The notes under the pieces: generated by a model | Seen by the model: the letters and a program-made list of their open reading frames with translations, nothing else | Database searches by the model: none | What the model was told of the DNA's origin: nothing | Translations under genes and position numbers: made by a program | Shown here: positions 9,133 through 17,765 of the stretch, one piece after another | Layout of the letters: the number at the start of each line of letters is the position of its first letter | Numbering within the stretch: the stretch's first letter is position 1 | Assembly: GCF_001183605.1 (NCBI RefSeq) | Contig: NZ_LFXJ01000005.1 | Coordinates: 1,054,001-1,118,000, forward strand | Length of the DNA stretch: 64,000 bases | From: Lysinibacillus xylanilyticus | GTDB taxonomy: Bacteria > Bacillota > Bacilli > Bacillales_A > Planococcaceae | Direction: 5' to 3'

Positions 9133-9915
9133 ATGGAATTATTAATCGCCCAATTAAAAGAACTGGGATTCACAGAATATGAAGCAAAGGCCTATACTGC
9201 ACTCGTCCAAAAAAGTCATGTGAGTGCCTATCAAGTAAGTAAAAATTCCGGCATCCCACGTGCAAGAATATACGACATACTTGATGTACTTGTTGAAAAA
9301 GGGTTAGTACTGAAAGAAGAAACGGCAGATCAAACGACATACTCTTCCATTCCTGTCACTGTGTTTTTACAACAAATTCAGCAACGTTGGCAATCGAATT
9401 TTACGTCGATTAGTGATCAATTAGAAAAATTAGAGATAAAAGAGCAGGAAGCGGAGCATAAGGTTGTCACGCTAAAAGGGAAAGAGGCAATCGTCAATTA
9501 TTGTCAGTCATTATTAAAACAAGCGCAGGAAAAAGTTATATTATCGATGTGGGAAGATATGTATGAAGAATTGCGAGAAGATATACATGAGGTCGCGAAG
9601 CATATCCCTGTTCATGGAATTACCTTGTATGTGGAGGACCATTTAGCTTCCATTGATCAACACCGTATCACTCGCTATACGAGGAATGCGTCTACACCTC
9701 ATTGGTTTATATTATCGATAGATGGCAAGCAAATGATTTATGGTCACTCTCCGGCAAATCAAGAAACGGCTTTTATTACAAATGATCCTGTTCATATTTA
9801 TTTATTAGAGGATTATATATGGCACGACGTACTTATCAATCGACTGTTAAAGCGCGATGATACTGTGCTTGAGGAATGGATTACTAAAGAACGTAAAGCA
9901 TTTTTCTTAGAATGA
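9133..9915 (+). CDS. TrmB-family transcriptional regulator
   Basis: This 260-residue protein has an N-terminal winged helix-turn-helix (about 1-70, with LGFTEYEAKAYTALV and IPRARIYDILDVLVEKG) typical of TrmB, a short coiled linker (about 90-115) and a C-terminal PLD-like ligand-sensing domain. TrmB-type proteins bind sugars or other small molecules. A TATAAT box at 9107-9112 lies just upstream. Divergence from the TauE-like exporter suggests that exporter is its target; this is inference from context only. Confidence 0.85.
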   Translation: MELLIAQLKELGFTEYEAKAYTALVQKSHVSAYQVSKNSGIPRARIYDILDVLVEKGLVLKEETADQTTYSSIPVTVFLQQIQQRWQSNFTSISDQLEKLEIKEQEAEHKVVTLKGKEAIVNYCQSLLKQAQEKVILSMWEDMYEELREDIHEVAKHIPVHGITLYVEDHLASIDQHRITRYTRNASTPHWFILSIDGKQMIYGHSPANQETAFITNDPVHIYLLEDYIWHDVLINRLLKRDDTVLEEWITKERKAFFLE

Positions 9916-9925
9916 AAGTATTGAA

Positions 9926-9975
9926 AAAGAATCTGCAAGCCTTCATGTACATTACAGAGGGCAAGCAGATTCTTT
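9926..9975. terminator. Bidirectional terminator
   Basis: An 11-bp perfect stem (AAAGAATCTGC with GCAGATTCTTT) with a long loop containing a second small pairing (GCC/GGC). It sits between convergent genes. Confidence 0.75.
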
Positions 9976-9986
9976 ATTGTTAAATA

Positions 9987-10367
9987 TTAATAAAATACTT
10001 TATCAACATTGTATTTAGCGCGGAATGAATTGATCGCGTACGTTTCATAAATTTCACGTTCCATTGGATCTTCCACTTCATACACTTCAATTTTGAAAAC
10101 TTCATCACGATGATTTTTCATCGGTGATACATTGTCCTCAAAATGCTTTTTAATACGTTGGCGAATTTTACGTGCTTTACCGACAAATAATAATTCGTTC
10201 TCTTCATTGTAGAATAAGAAAATACCACCGTTTTCACGTGTGATTTTATGGAAATCAATAAAACCATGGTACGGTGTGATAGGTACATCACCTGGTTTTA
10301 AATCTTGTTCGCGTTGGCGAATTACTAAATCTGGTTTTGGAAATTCAATTTTAATCAAACTATTCAC
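9987..10367 (-). CDS. GIY-YIG-like nuclease-domain protein
   Basis: This 126-residue protein contains a degenerate GIY-YIG fold: GGIFLFYNEENELLFVGKARKIRQRIKKHF (about residues 45-74) corresponds to the GIY...YIG strands and the following arginine helix. A conserved Glu near residue 105 (REIYETYAIN) may be the metal ligand. Similar stand-alone proteins in Bacilli are labelled nucleotide excision repair endonucleases, but the GIY and YIG tripeptides themselves are altered here (GIF, FVG). It is monocistronic. Confidence 0.7.
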   Translation of the reverse strand: MNSLIKIEFPKPDLVIRQREQDLKPGDVPITPYHGFIDFHKITRENGGIFLFYNEENELLFVGKARKIRQRIKKHFEDNVSPMKNHRDEVFKIEVYEVEDPMEREIYETYAINSFRAKYNVDKVFY

Positions 10368-10507
10368 GTTCCTCTCTGTTACTAAAGGTATATGTTAACA
10401 TAATTACAGCATGTTTACCATAGAATAAACATAGTTCGCTTCACAATTAGTGTTTAACAAATTACATAATGACATGCATGATTAATAACAAAATATTCTA
10501 TGTATTA

Positions 10508-10536
10508 TTGATATTCTTAATTGTTCATGTTACAAT
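10508..10536 (+). promoter_or_regulatory. SigA-type promoter for the metA leader
   Basis: TTGATA and TACAAT are separated by 17 bases. The predicted transcription start near 10543 lies about 10 bases before the S-box aptamer. Confidence 0.65.
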
Positions 10537-10553
10537 TCATTTTAATTAAATAA

Positions 10554-10662
10554 TCTTATCATGAGAAGTTGAGGGATTTGGCCCGTTGACGCTTCAGCAA
10601 CCTCTAACGAAAGTTAGAAAGGTGCTAATTCCAGCAAAGGATTTGTCCTTTGAGAGATAAGA
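10554..10662 (+). ncRNA. SAM-I (S-box) riboswitch
   Basis: The P1 strands TCTTATC (10554-10560) and GATAAGA (10656-10662) enclose the S-box core, including GAGGGATTTGGCCC, the CAGCAACC segment and AGGTGCTAATTCC. This class binds S-adenosylmethionine and turns off downstream methionine genes when SAM is plentiful. A terminator hairpin follows at once and metA is the next gene, which fits exactly. Confidence 0.95.
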
Positions 10663-10671
10663 GTGAACGTG

Positions 10672-10718
10672 GAAAAATCCTTCTCATTCTATCTCATATG
10701 GAATGAGGGGGATTTTTT
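10672..10718 (+). terminator. S-box expression-platform terminator
   Basis: AAAAATCCTTCTCATTC pairs with GAATGAGGGGGATTTTT (some G-U pairs), followed by T residues. It lies between the aptamer and metA. Confidence 0.88.
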
Positions 10719-10820
10719 AATTTTATCGTTTGATATTTGAGCTTTGCGCAGGGCCCGTGCATTGATCTTAAGGCACTAATTGATTCTAACAGAGAAAAAT
10801 TATTGAGAGGGGAATGCAAG

Positions 10821-11756
10821 ATGCCAATTAATATTCCGAAAAACTTACCAGCTGGAGAACATTTACGAGAGGAAAAAATCTTCGTTATGGAAGAGGATAG
10901 AGCAAAAACTCAACAAATTCGTCCGTTAAATATATTAATTTTAAACTTAATGCCAGAAAAAGAAAAAACAGAACTACAATTACTGCGTTTATTGGGGAAT
11001 ACACCTTTACAAGTAAATATTACATTTTTAAATACGGCTACACATGAATCGAAAAATGTCAGTAAATCACATTTACAGTTATTTTACACGACATTCAATC
11101 AAATTCGTCATCGCCGCTATGACGGCATGATTATTACGGGTGCACCAGTAGAAAAAATGGCATTTGAAGAAGTGAACTACTGGCAGGAAATTTCAGAAAT
11201 TATGGATTGGTCCAAAACAAACGTAACTTCGATTTTACATATATGTTGGGGTGCACAGGCAGCGTTATACCATCATTACGGCATCGGTAAAATTGGGCTT
11301 CCTGCTAAATGCTCGGGTGTGTATTCTCACGTCATTACGGATTTAACAGTGGATTTAGTTCGTGGCTTTAGTGATTTATTTACGGCACCACATTCACGTT
11401 ATACATCCGTATCAATTGAAGAAGTACTTAGCCATCCTGATTTACGATTACTTTCTTATTCAGAAGATGCTGGCGTTTTCATTGTGCAATCTAAGGATAA
11501 TAAAAACATTATGATTACTGGCCATCTTGAATATGATGCGTCAACTTTAGCTGATGAGTATAGTCGTGATGTTGCGAAAGGATTAGATATTGATGTACCG
11601 GTGAATTACTTCCCACATGATAACCCATCAAATGAACCGATTAATTCATGGCGTGCACATACACATTTATTATTCTCGAATTGGTTGAACTACTATGTTT
11701 ACCAAGAAACACCATACGAATGGGATTTCGTTGATGAGATTGAATATCATATTTAA
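10821..11756 (+). CDS. metA: Homoserine O-acetyltransferase (MetA family)
   Basis: MetA acylates homoserine in the first committed step of methionine synthesis. The 311-residue protein from the ATG at 10821 begins [10 protein letters not shown], as MetA proteins do, and has a GAGAGGGG site upstream; an in-frame TTG at 10737 would add a non-homologous leader. The catalytic residues are visible: Cys142 (HICWGAQ), His235 and Glu237 (TGHLEYD). Position 111 is Glu (GAPVEK), the residue known to favour acetyl-CoA; Gly at this site marks succinyl-CoA enzymes. So acetyl transfer is predicted despite the metA name. It is controlled by the S-box riboswitch. Confidence 0.95.
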   Translation: MPINIPKNLPAGEHLREEKIFVMEEDRAKTQQIRPLNILILNLMPEKEKTELQLLRLLGNTPLQVNITFLNTATHESKNVSKSHLQLFYTTFNQIRHRRYDGMIITGAPVEKMAFEEVNYWQEISEIMDWSKTNVTSILHICWGAQAALYHHYGIGKIGLPAKCSGVYSHVITDLTVDLVRGFSDLFTAPHSRYTSVSIEEVLSHPDLRLLSYSEDAGVFIVQSKDNKNIMITGHLEYDASTLADEYSRDVAKGLDIDVPVNYFPHDNPSNEPINSWRAHTHLLFSNWLNYYVYQETPYEWDFVDEIEYHI

Positions 11757-11770
11757 CACTGTAGCAATTA

Positions 11771-11810
11771 AAAAAATGATGACCTTGATATTTCAGGGTC
11801 ATCATTTTTA
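11771..11810. terminator. metA / gerB terminator
   Basis: AAAAAATGATGACC pairs with GGGTCATCATTTTT around an 11-base loop. It can serve both metA and the convergent germination operon. Confidence 0.85.
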
Positions 11811-11822
11811 ACATTATGCTGT

Positions 11823-14441
11823 CTAATTTTCTGATGAATTTTTATTTCTATCACTGCTTGGAGTATTGCCGGTATCGCTATCACTCTGTGAAGGATTTTC
11901 GATATTGCTACTACTTGCACTTTGAGTAGCATTCCCAGCATTGCTACTATTTTCATTTTGAGTAGCATTCCCGGTATTATTACTACTTTCATTTTGAGTG
12001 GTATTACCGGCATTGCTACTACTATCACTTTGGGTAGAATTATCGTTATTACCACAACTTTCATTTTGTGTAGCATTCCCGTCATTGTTGCTACTATCAC
12101 TTTGAGTAGAATTATCGTTATTACTAGTACTTACGTTTTGAGAAGCATTTCCGCCATTACTGCTATTAGAACTCTGTGTAGATTTACTGTTATTACTTTC
12201 ACTTTGCGTGGCATTTCCAGCATTGCTACTGCTATCACTTTGCGAAGAATTACCGTTATTATTGCTACCTGTACCTTGTGTAGCATTTCCGCCATTACTG
12301 CTACTAGAACTCTGTGTAGAATTACCGTGATTACTTTCACTTTGCGTGGCATTTCCAGCATTGCTACTGCTATCACTTTGCGAAGAATTACCGTAATTAT
12401 TGCTACCTGTACCTTGTGTAGCATTTCCGCCATTACTGCTACTAGAACTCTGTGTAGAATTACCGTGATTACTTTCACTTTGCGTGGCATTTCCAGCATT
12501 GCTACTGCTATCACTTTGCGAAGAATTACCGTTATTATTGCTACCTGTACCTTGTGTAGCATTTCCGCCATTACTGCTACTAGAACTCTGTGTAGAATTA
12601 CCGTTATTACTTTCACTTTGCGTAGCATTTCCAGCATTGTTACTGCTATCATTCTGCGAAGAATTACCGTTATTATTGCTACCTGCACCTTGTGTAGCAT
12701 TTCCGGGATTGCTACTATCACTTTGAGAAGCATTATCGTTATTACTAGTACTTACGTTTTGAGAAGCATTTCCGCCATTACTGCTACTAGAACGCTGTGT
12801 AGAATTACCGTTATTACTTTCACTTTGCGTAGCATTTCCAGCATTGTTACTGCTATCATTCTGCGAAGAATTACCGTTATTATTGCTACCTGTACCTTGT
12901 GTAGCATTTCCGCCATTACTGCTACTAGAACTCTGTGTAGAATTACCGTTATTACTTTCACTTTGCGTGGCATTTCCAGCATTGTTACTGCTATCACTCT
13001 GCGAAGAATTACCGTTATTATTGCTACCTGCACCTTGTGTAGCATTTCCAGGATTGCTACTATCACTTTGAGAAGAATTATCGTTATTACTAGTACTTAC
13101 GTTTTGAGAAGCATTTCCGCCATTACTGCTATTAGAACTCTGTGTAGAATTACCGTTATTACTTTCACTTTGTGTGGCATTTCCAGTATTGCTACTGCTA
13201 TCACTCTGCGAAGAATTACCGTTATTATTGCTACCTGTACCTTGTGTAGCATTACCGCCATTACTGCTACTAGCACTCTGGGCTGAATTACCGTTATTAT
13301 TACCATTTTCATTCTGTGTACTACAATTACTTTGTGTATTATTTCCTTGATTACCGTTAATTTTGCGAATTTTCGCGACAAGTAGTAAAACTAATGGTAG
13401 TAAGATTGCGAAAAAAAAGGAAAAAATAGGCCAGGTTTCTCTATTGTAAATATCTGAATGAATGATATTAGGATGAACAATTTGTGAAAGTCCAAGGATA
13501 ATCATTCCGAATGGAAAAATGAGCGGTCGATGATTTTTAATTTTACATATTTGCGCGATGCCGATGACTCCAGCGTAAAAAAACATAAAAGTTTTAATAT
13601 AAATTGATATTAACCACATGGCTGCCATAATAACTTCAATACGCTGCAAAAAACGCCCGATTGAAATTCTTTGGGCTAATGAATAGCTAGGAAATGTCCT
13701 AGAAGCAGTATTGGCCGGACCTAGGACAAGGATAGCCAGTGTGATGATAGCAATTAAGACAATCCCTCCAAGAATTGTGCCAATGTAAAAACCTTTTTGT
13801 GCTGATTCATGGACGTTAACAGTAGAAGGAAAAATCATTAATAATATGACAAGTGGGAATGAAAAAATACTCATTAATCGAATAATACTAAAGAATAATG
13901 ATTTTGCTGGTGCTTCCATTATTGGCTGTAGATTTTCCATTTGGACGGATGGTGAAATACAAATTACAAAAAAAATAAAAATTAAAATAAACATGGCGAA
14001 TAGTATTTCTGCAGAACGGGCAAAAACTTCAATTCCTAGAAATGCTGCATAAATAATGATAATACTGAACAGAAAAGCAAAGGCCATCATAGGTGTTTCT
14101 GGCATAATTGCTGTTTTCATAAATATCCCAATGAAATATAATAATTCACCGGCAGAAAGCAAGGATAGAATAATAAAGCCAATCGAAGTTATTTTTCCGA
14201 AAAAGCGACCTAATATCTTTTCATTAGCCTCTACAAATGTAAGGGTAGGTGTCCGTTTTCCTAGAGTAACGAAAAGCTTTATTAAGAGTAAACTTAATAC
14301 GACACTAATGATCGCTACAATCCAGGCATCTTGTTTCGCTTCTTTTGTTACACTAGCAGGGCTAATTAAAATAGCTGTCCCAATTGAAGAGAGAAGGGTA
14401 ATGATCATAAATTGTCTTGAGCTAATTATTTCTTTTTCCAT
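11823..14441 (-). CDS. GerB-type germinant receptor permease with giant Asn/Ser/Gln-rich tail
   Basis: Residues 1-360 form a normal spore-germination permease of the GerAB family (APC superfamily, about ten helices, starting MEKEIISSRQF). Family members end near residue 365. Here the chain continues to 872 with a tail made almost wholly of Asn, Ser, Gly, Gln, Ala and Thr, in 10-12-residue units ending NATQ, NSSQ or NSTQ. Units are grouped into a 46-residue (138-base) higher-order repeat. APC-fold topology would place the tail in the spore core. It is last in the ger operon and paralogous to the gene at 14726-16276. The frame stays open over 1.5 kb of repeat, which supports translation. Confidence 0.9.
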   Translation of the reverse strand: MEKEIISSRQFMIITLLSSIGTAILISPASVTKEAKQDAWIVAIISVVLSLLLIKLFVTLGKRTPTLTFVEANEKILGRFFGKITSIGFIILSLLSAGELLYFIGIFMKTAIMPETPMMAFAFLFSIIIIYAAFLGIEVFARSAEILFAMFILIFIFFVICISPSVQMENLQPIMEAPAKSLFFSIIRLMSIFSFPLVILLMIFPSTVNVHESAQKGFYIGTILGGIVLIAIITLAILVLGPANTASRTFPSYSLAQRISIGRFLQRIEVIMAAMWLISIYIKTFMFFYAGVIGIAQICKIKNHRPLIFPFGMIILGLSQIVHPNIIHSDIYNRETWPIFSFFFAILLPLVLLLVAKIRKINGNQGNNTQSNCSTQNENGNNNGNSAQSASSSNGGNATQGTGSNNNGNSSQSDSSSNTGNATQSESNNGNSTQSSNSSNGGNASQNVSTSNNDNSSQSDSSNPGNATQGAGSNNNGNSSQSDSSNNAGNATQSESNNGNSTQSSSSSNGGNATQGTGSNNNGNSSQNDSSNNAGNATQSESNNGNSTQRSSSSNGGNASQNVSTSNNDNASQSDSSNPGNATQGAGSNNNGNSSQNDSSNNAGNATQSESNNGNSTQSSSSSNGGNATQGTGSNNNGNSSQSDSSSNAGNATQSESNHGNSTQSSSSSNGGNATQGTGSNNYGNSSQSDSSSNAGNATQSESNHGNSTQSSSSSNGGNATQGTGSNNNGNSSQSDSSSNAGNATQSESNNSKSTQSSNSSNGGNASQNVSTSNNDNSTQSDSSNNDGNATQNESCGNNDNSTQSDSSSNAGNTTQNESSNNTGNATQNENSSNAGNATQSASSSNIENPSQSDSDTGNTPSSDRNKNSSEN
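11870..13345 (-). repeat. Coding tandem repeat, 138-bp higher-order unit
   Basis: The segment encoding the GerB tail consists of about 36-base subunits. At 12205, 12343 and 12481 the same subunit phase recurs at exactly 138 bases with only a few substitutions; further diverged copies extend in both directions. All periods are multiples of three, so length change keeps the frame. The array also produces long artefactual open frames on the opposite strand. Confidence 0.9.
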
Positions 14442-14462
14442 ATGAACACTACCCCTTTTTCT

Positions 14463-14720
14463 TAAAAGTTCCTTATTATTTAGTCAGGGAGACAATTAAA
14501 TCTTTATTTGGTGAAAAAATAAAAGTTAGCAAGTCTAGTGGGCTCGGAATTTCGATTTTTATAATGTACCGGAGATTAACAAAAAATCGGAATAATAACA
14601 AAAAGACCCACTTCTCTTAACACCTCAAAGGCTATCTCCGTGATGAGTGCCTCGACTATGGCAGGGAAGGGAACCCCTTCTCGTTGAGATGCTCACTTAT
14701 AAGCATAGGAGTTGGTACTA
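14463..14720 (-). pseudogene. Scar of a deleted gerA-gerC-gerD unit
   Basis: Two fragments remain between the gerB paralogues. About 14620-14717 matches the gerA segment at 18230-18327 (PTPMLIS region, frame broken). About 14463-14560 matches the 3' part of the small gerD gene at 16315-16410. They lie in the order expected if a whole gerA-gerC-gerD-gerB unit had been duplicated in tandem and then lost gerC and most of gerA and gerD. No open gene remains. Confidence 0.8.
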
Positions 14721-14725
14721 TGCTG

Positions 14726-16276
14726 CTAACTTTCTGGAGACTCTTTATTTTTATCACTGTTTGGAGTATTGCCGGTATCGCTATCATTCTGAGTAGTATC
14801 GCTTGAAGCGTAATCACTTTTGCTCGGTGAAGGATTGTCGTTATTGCTGCTATTATCACTTTGAGTAGAATTATCGTTATTGCTGCTACTTTCACCTTGT
14901 GTAGCATTTCCGACATTGTTGCTACTATCACTTTGAGTAGAATTATCGTTATTGCTGCTATTTTCATTTTGAGTAGCATTTCCGGCATTGCTACTACTTG
15001 CATTTTGAGTAGAATTAACGTTATTACTATTACTTACATTGTGTGTAGTATTATCGCCATTGTTACTACTATTACTCTGTGAAGAATTATCGTTATTATT
15101 GCTACCTGTACCTTGAGTAGCATTACCGTTATTACTATCATTTTCATTCTGTGTACTACAATTACTTTGTGTATTATTTCCTTGATTACCGTTAATTTTG
15201 CGAATCTTCGCGACAATTAATAAAACTAATGGTAATAAAACCATGACAACGAGGGAAAATATAGGCCATGTGTCTCTATTGTAAATATCTGAATGAATGA
15301 TACTAGGATGAACAATTTGTGAAAGTCCAAGGATAATCATTCCGAGTGGAAAAATGAGCGGTCGATGATTGTTAATTTTACATATTTGTGCGATGCCGAC
15401 GACAGCAGCGTAAAAGTACATAAAAGTTCTAATATAAATTGATATAATCCACATGGTTGCCATAATAACTTCAATACGCTGCAAAAAATTCCCGATTGAA
15501 ATTCTTTGAGCTAATGAATAGCTTGGAAATGTCCTAGAAGCTGTATTTGCCGGACCTAGGACAAGGATACACAGTGTAATGATAGTAATTAAGACAATCC
15601 CTCCAATCATTGAGCCAATGTAAAAACCTTTTTGTGCAGATTTTTGGACGTTAACTGCGGAAGGGAAAATCATTAATAACATGACAAGTGGGAATGAAAA
15701 AAGACTTATAAATCGGATCATACTAAAAAATATTGATTCTTTTGGCGTTTCCATTATTGGCTGTAAATTTTCAATCTTGATGGATGGTGAAATAAAAATT
15801 ACAAAGAAAATAAAAATTAAAATAAATATAGGAAATAGTATTTCTGCAGAACGGGCAAAAACTTCAATTCCGAGAAATGCAGCATAAATAATGATAATAC
15901 TGAACAGAAATGCAAAGGCCGTCGTAGGTGTTTCTGGCATAATTTCCGTTTTCATAAAAATTCCAATGAAATATAATAATTCACCTGCAGAAAGAAGGGC
16001 TATCAGAATAAAGCCAATAGAAGTAAATTTTCCGAAAAAACGACCTAGTATCTTTTCATTAGCCTCTACAAATGTAAGGGTAGGTGTTGTATTTCCGAAA
16101 GCAACGAAAAGCTTTATTACGGGTAAACTTAAAACGACACCAAAGATAGCTGCAATCCATGCATCTTGCTTTGCTTCGATTGTTACACTAGCAGGGAGAA
16201 TTAAAATGGCTGTCCCAATTGAAAAGAGAAGGGTAATGATCATAAACTGTCTTGAACTAATTATTTCTTTTCCCAT
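14726..16276 (-). CDS. GerB-type germinant receptor permease with shorter Asn/Ser-rich tail
   Basis: This is a 516-residue paralogue of the downstream gerB. Residues 1-359 are the ten-helix GerAB permease, and 360-516 form a tail of the same Asn/Ser/Gln character (NATQ, NSTQ units), about a third as long. I start it at the ATG at 16276 (MGKEIISSRQF), which aligns with the paralogue and has an AAAGGGG site; a frame extension to 16303 lacks support. In Bacillus receptors the B subunit is thought to recognise germinant. It is fourth in the operon after gerA, gerC and gerD. Confidence 0.9.
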   Translation of the reverse strand: MGKEIISSRQFMIITLLFSIGTAILILPASVTIEAKQDAWIAAIFGVVLSLPVIKLFVAFGNTTPTLTFVEANEKILGRFFGKFTSIGFILIALLSAGELLYFIGIFMKTEIMPETPTTAFAFLFSIIIIYAAFLGIEVFARSAEILFPIFILIFIFFVIFISPSIKIENLQPIMETPKESIFFSMIRFISLFSFPLVMLLMIFPSAVNVQKSAQKGFYIGSMIGGIVLITIITLCILVLGPANTASRTFPSYSLAQRISIGNFLQRIEVIMATMWIISIYIRTFMYFYAAVVGIAQICKINNHRPLIFPLGMIILGLSQIVHPSIIHSDIYNRDTWPIFSLVVMVLLPLVLLIVAKIRKINGNQGNNTQSNCSTQNENDSNNGNATQGTGSNNNDNSSQSNSSNNGDNTTHNVSNSNNVNSTQNASSSNAGNATQNENSSNNDNSTQSDSSNNVGNATQGESSSNNDNSTQSDNSSNNDNPSPSKSDYASSDTTQNDSDTGNTPNSDKNKESPES

Positions 16277-16314
16277 ATGAACGCTACCCCTTTCTCTTAA
16301 CATAAAGTTCCTTA

Positions 16315-16548
16315 TTATTTTGTCAGGGAGACGATTAAATCTTTAATAGGTGAAAAAATAAAGGTAATCAAATCAAGTGGGCTTGGAATTTTGATTCTTA
16401 ATGAGACCCCAATATTTAATGCAACGCCGATCAATAAAAAAATCGAAAAAATAACAATCGTTTTCGTTTCTTTATTTTTTTTTAATTTTGGGATGAAGAC
16501 AAAGGCAATAACAACTGAAATTATTAGTATGAATATCGTCATAATCAT
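16315..16548 (-). CDS. GerD-subunit-like two-helix protein of a germinant receptor
   Basis: This 77-residue protein consists of two hydrophobic helices (about 3-18 and 31-50) with a short basic linker and ends IKDLIVSLTK. Small two-helix D subunits are known inside several ger receptor operons of Bacillus, where they modulate receptor function. Its place between gerC and gerB with a 3-base gap to gerC fits. It should not be confused with the lipoprotein GerD. A partial second copy survives as a relic at 14463-14560. Confidence 0.7.
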   Translation of the reverse strand: MIMTIFILIISVVIAFVFIPKLKKNKETKTIVIFSIFLLIGVALNIGVSLRIKIPSPLDLITFIFSPIKDLIVSLTK

Positions 16549-16551
16549 GGC

Positions 16552-17751
16552 TTATTCTCCCTTCGACTTACTCACTAATGAGTTTTCCATCGTTCCTACT
16601 CCTTGTGTGCTGACATGTACTTCAACTTTCACTGGTAGCTCTTGAAATATCGTTAGCCAGTCTTTTTTGATTTTTTTCCACTCTTTAGGATTTGTACGAT
16701 GAAGTTCTTCACCAAAACCAAAAATATCGACCCTGTAATTTTGCTGAACTGAACGGATTGTTTCTTCAATTCGTTTTTTAATAACTTCTTCTGTTTTTTT
16801 ATTTATGAAGTGAATCGATTTTTCTTTCGTAAGGTCTATTTTACATAGAACTTCCCCAACATTTTGGTTAACATCTATAAGAACTTCGATTTTGGGAGCA
16901 CCATGTTCAAATTTACCTTTTATTTTCGTCTTTGAGTGCGTAATCTCTGTTGCTAACGTATCTCCCTTAGGGCAAGCAATAATTTCAATTGTACTTTGTA
17001 TTTTGTCCCTTAAAAAACCTAGGCTTCTACTTTCATCTTCCGTTAAAAGCCCAATGAGTTTACCTTTTTTAAAAACAGCTAAGCCAGCGTACTTCAATAT
17101 CACAGAAGCCTTCGATTTTTTAACATTCGTTTGATCCATGCCAACATTTTTATTCCCTTTTATTTCAATGGCAGAAATGACTACACTTGTTGTTTTATTA
17201 TTTATAGTATTGATTAATTCATCAATTTTAATGGATTCGGTTGTACCCCATGTTTTCTCTGACGTTTTAAGAGAATTTAGTAATTTATTAGCTGGTACTT
17301 TTTCGATTGGTGTTAATACATTTAAAACTTCATCGGCAGTCGCTTCATGGGCAACGATAACATCGAAATCATTTCTGAATTCATGATCTCTTGAAATTAA
17401 ATCTAACGTTTCGTTTATTCCTTCTTTTGCCAATTCGTCACCGAGCACAACTATTTGAAGATGAGAAAAATAAAGTTTTCTAGCTGTTTCTGTAGTCATT
17501 TTTCTAATGGCCTCAAAGACCGTCGCACCTGTTGAATGATAGGTAATAACGGGTGATCGTCCTGAAGAAGGCTGTTTTGAGGAAATTTCACCAGGATCCA
17601 CAACCTGAACAGTTATTTCAAATTCATCATCAACTTTATCTATACCTAATGCTGCGACAATCGCTAATTCATTGAGTTCACGCTTACTCCAGCAACCACT
17701 TAAAAGCAACGTAAGAATCATTAGTAAACATATTGCCTTAAATTTTGACAT
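16552..17751 (-). CDS. gerC: Ger(x)C-family germinant receptor lipoprotein
   Basis: This 399-residue protein starts with a lipoprotein signal peptide ending in the lipobox LLSGC (Cys about residue 20), followed by WSKRELNELAIVAALGIDK, a conserved start of mature GerAC-type proteins. Ger(x)C is the outer-face lipoprotein subunit of spore inner-membrane germinant receptors. It lies 14 bases after gerA and 3 bases before the two-helix subunit. A GAGG site precedes the ATG. Confidence 0.92.
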   Translation of the reverse strand: MSKFKAICLLMILTLLLSGCWSKRELNELAIVAALGIDKVDDEFEITVQVVDPGEISSKQPSSGRSPVITYHSTGATVFEAIRKMTTETARKLYFSHLQIVVLGDELAKEGINETLDLISRDHEFRNDFDVIVAHEATADEVLNVLTPIEKVPANKLLNSLKTSEKTWGTTESIKIDELINTINNKTTSVVISAIEIKGNKNVGMDQTNVKKSKASVILKYAGLAVFKKGKLIGLLTEDESRSLGFLRDKIQSTIEIIACPKGDTLATEITHSKTKIKGKFEHGAPKIEVLIDVNQNVGEVLCKIDLTKEKSIHFINKKTEEVIKKRIEETIRSVQQNYRVDIFGFGEELHRTNPKEWKKIKKDWLTIFQELPVKVEVHVSTQGVGTMENSLVSKSKGE

Positions 17752-17765
17752 CGTTCATTCCTCGT

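Noticed and set aside
11922-13286. A 454-codon plus-strand open frame rich in Ile, Thr and Arg opposite the gerB tail
   Set aside because: It is a by-product of the in-frame repeat on the minus strand: same period, no ribosome binding site, and the minus-strand gene is continuous with a conserved permease.
11823-13345. Could the repetitive region be a CRISPR array?
   Set aside because: The units are coding, diverge gradually and lack unique spacers of constant length; no cas genes are present.
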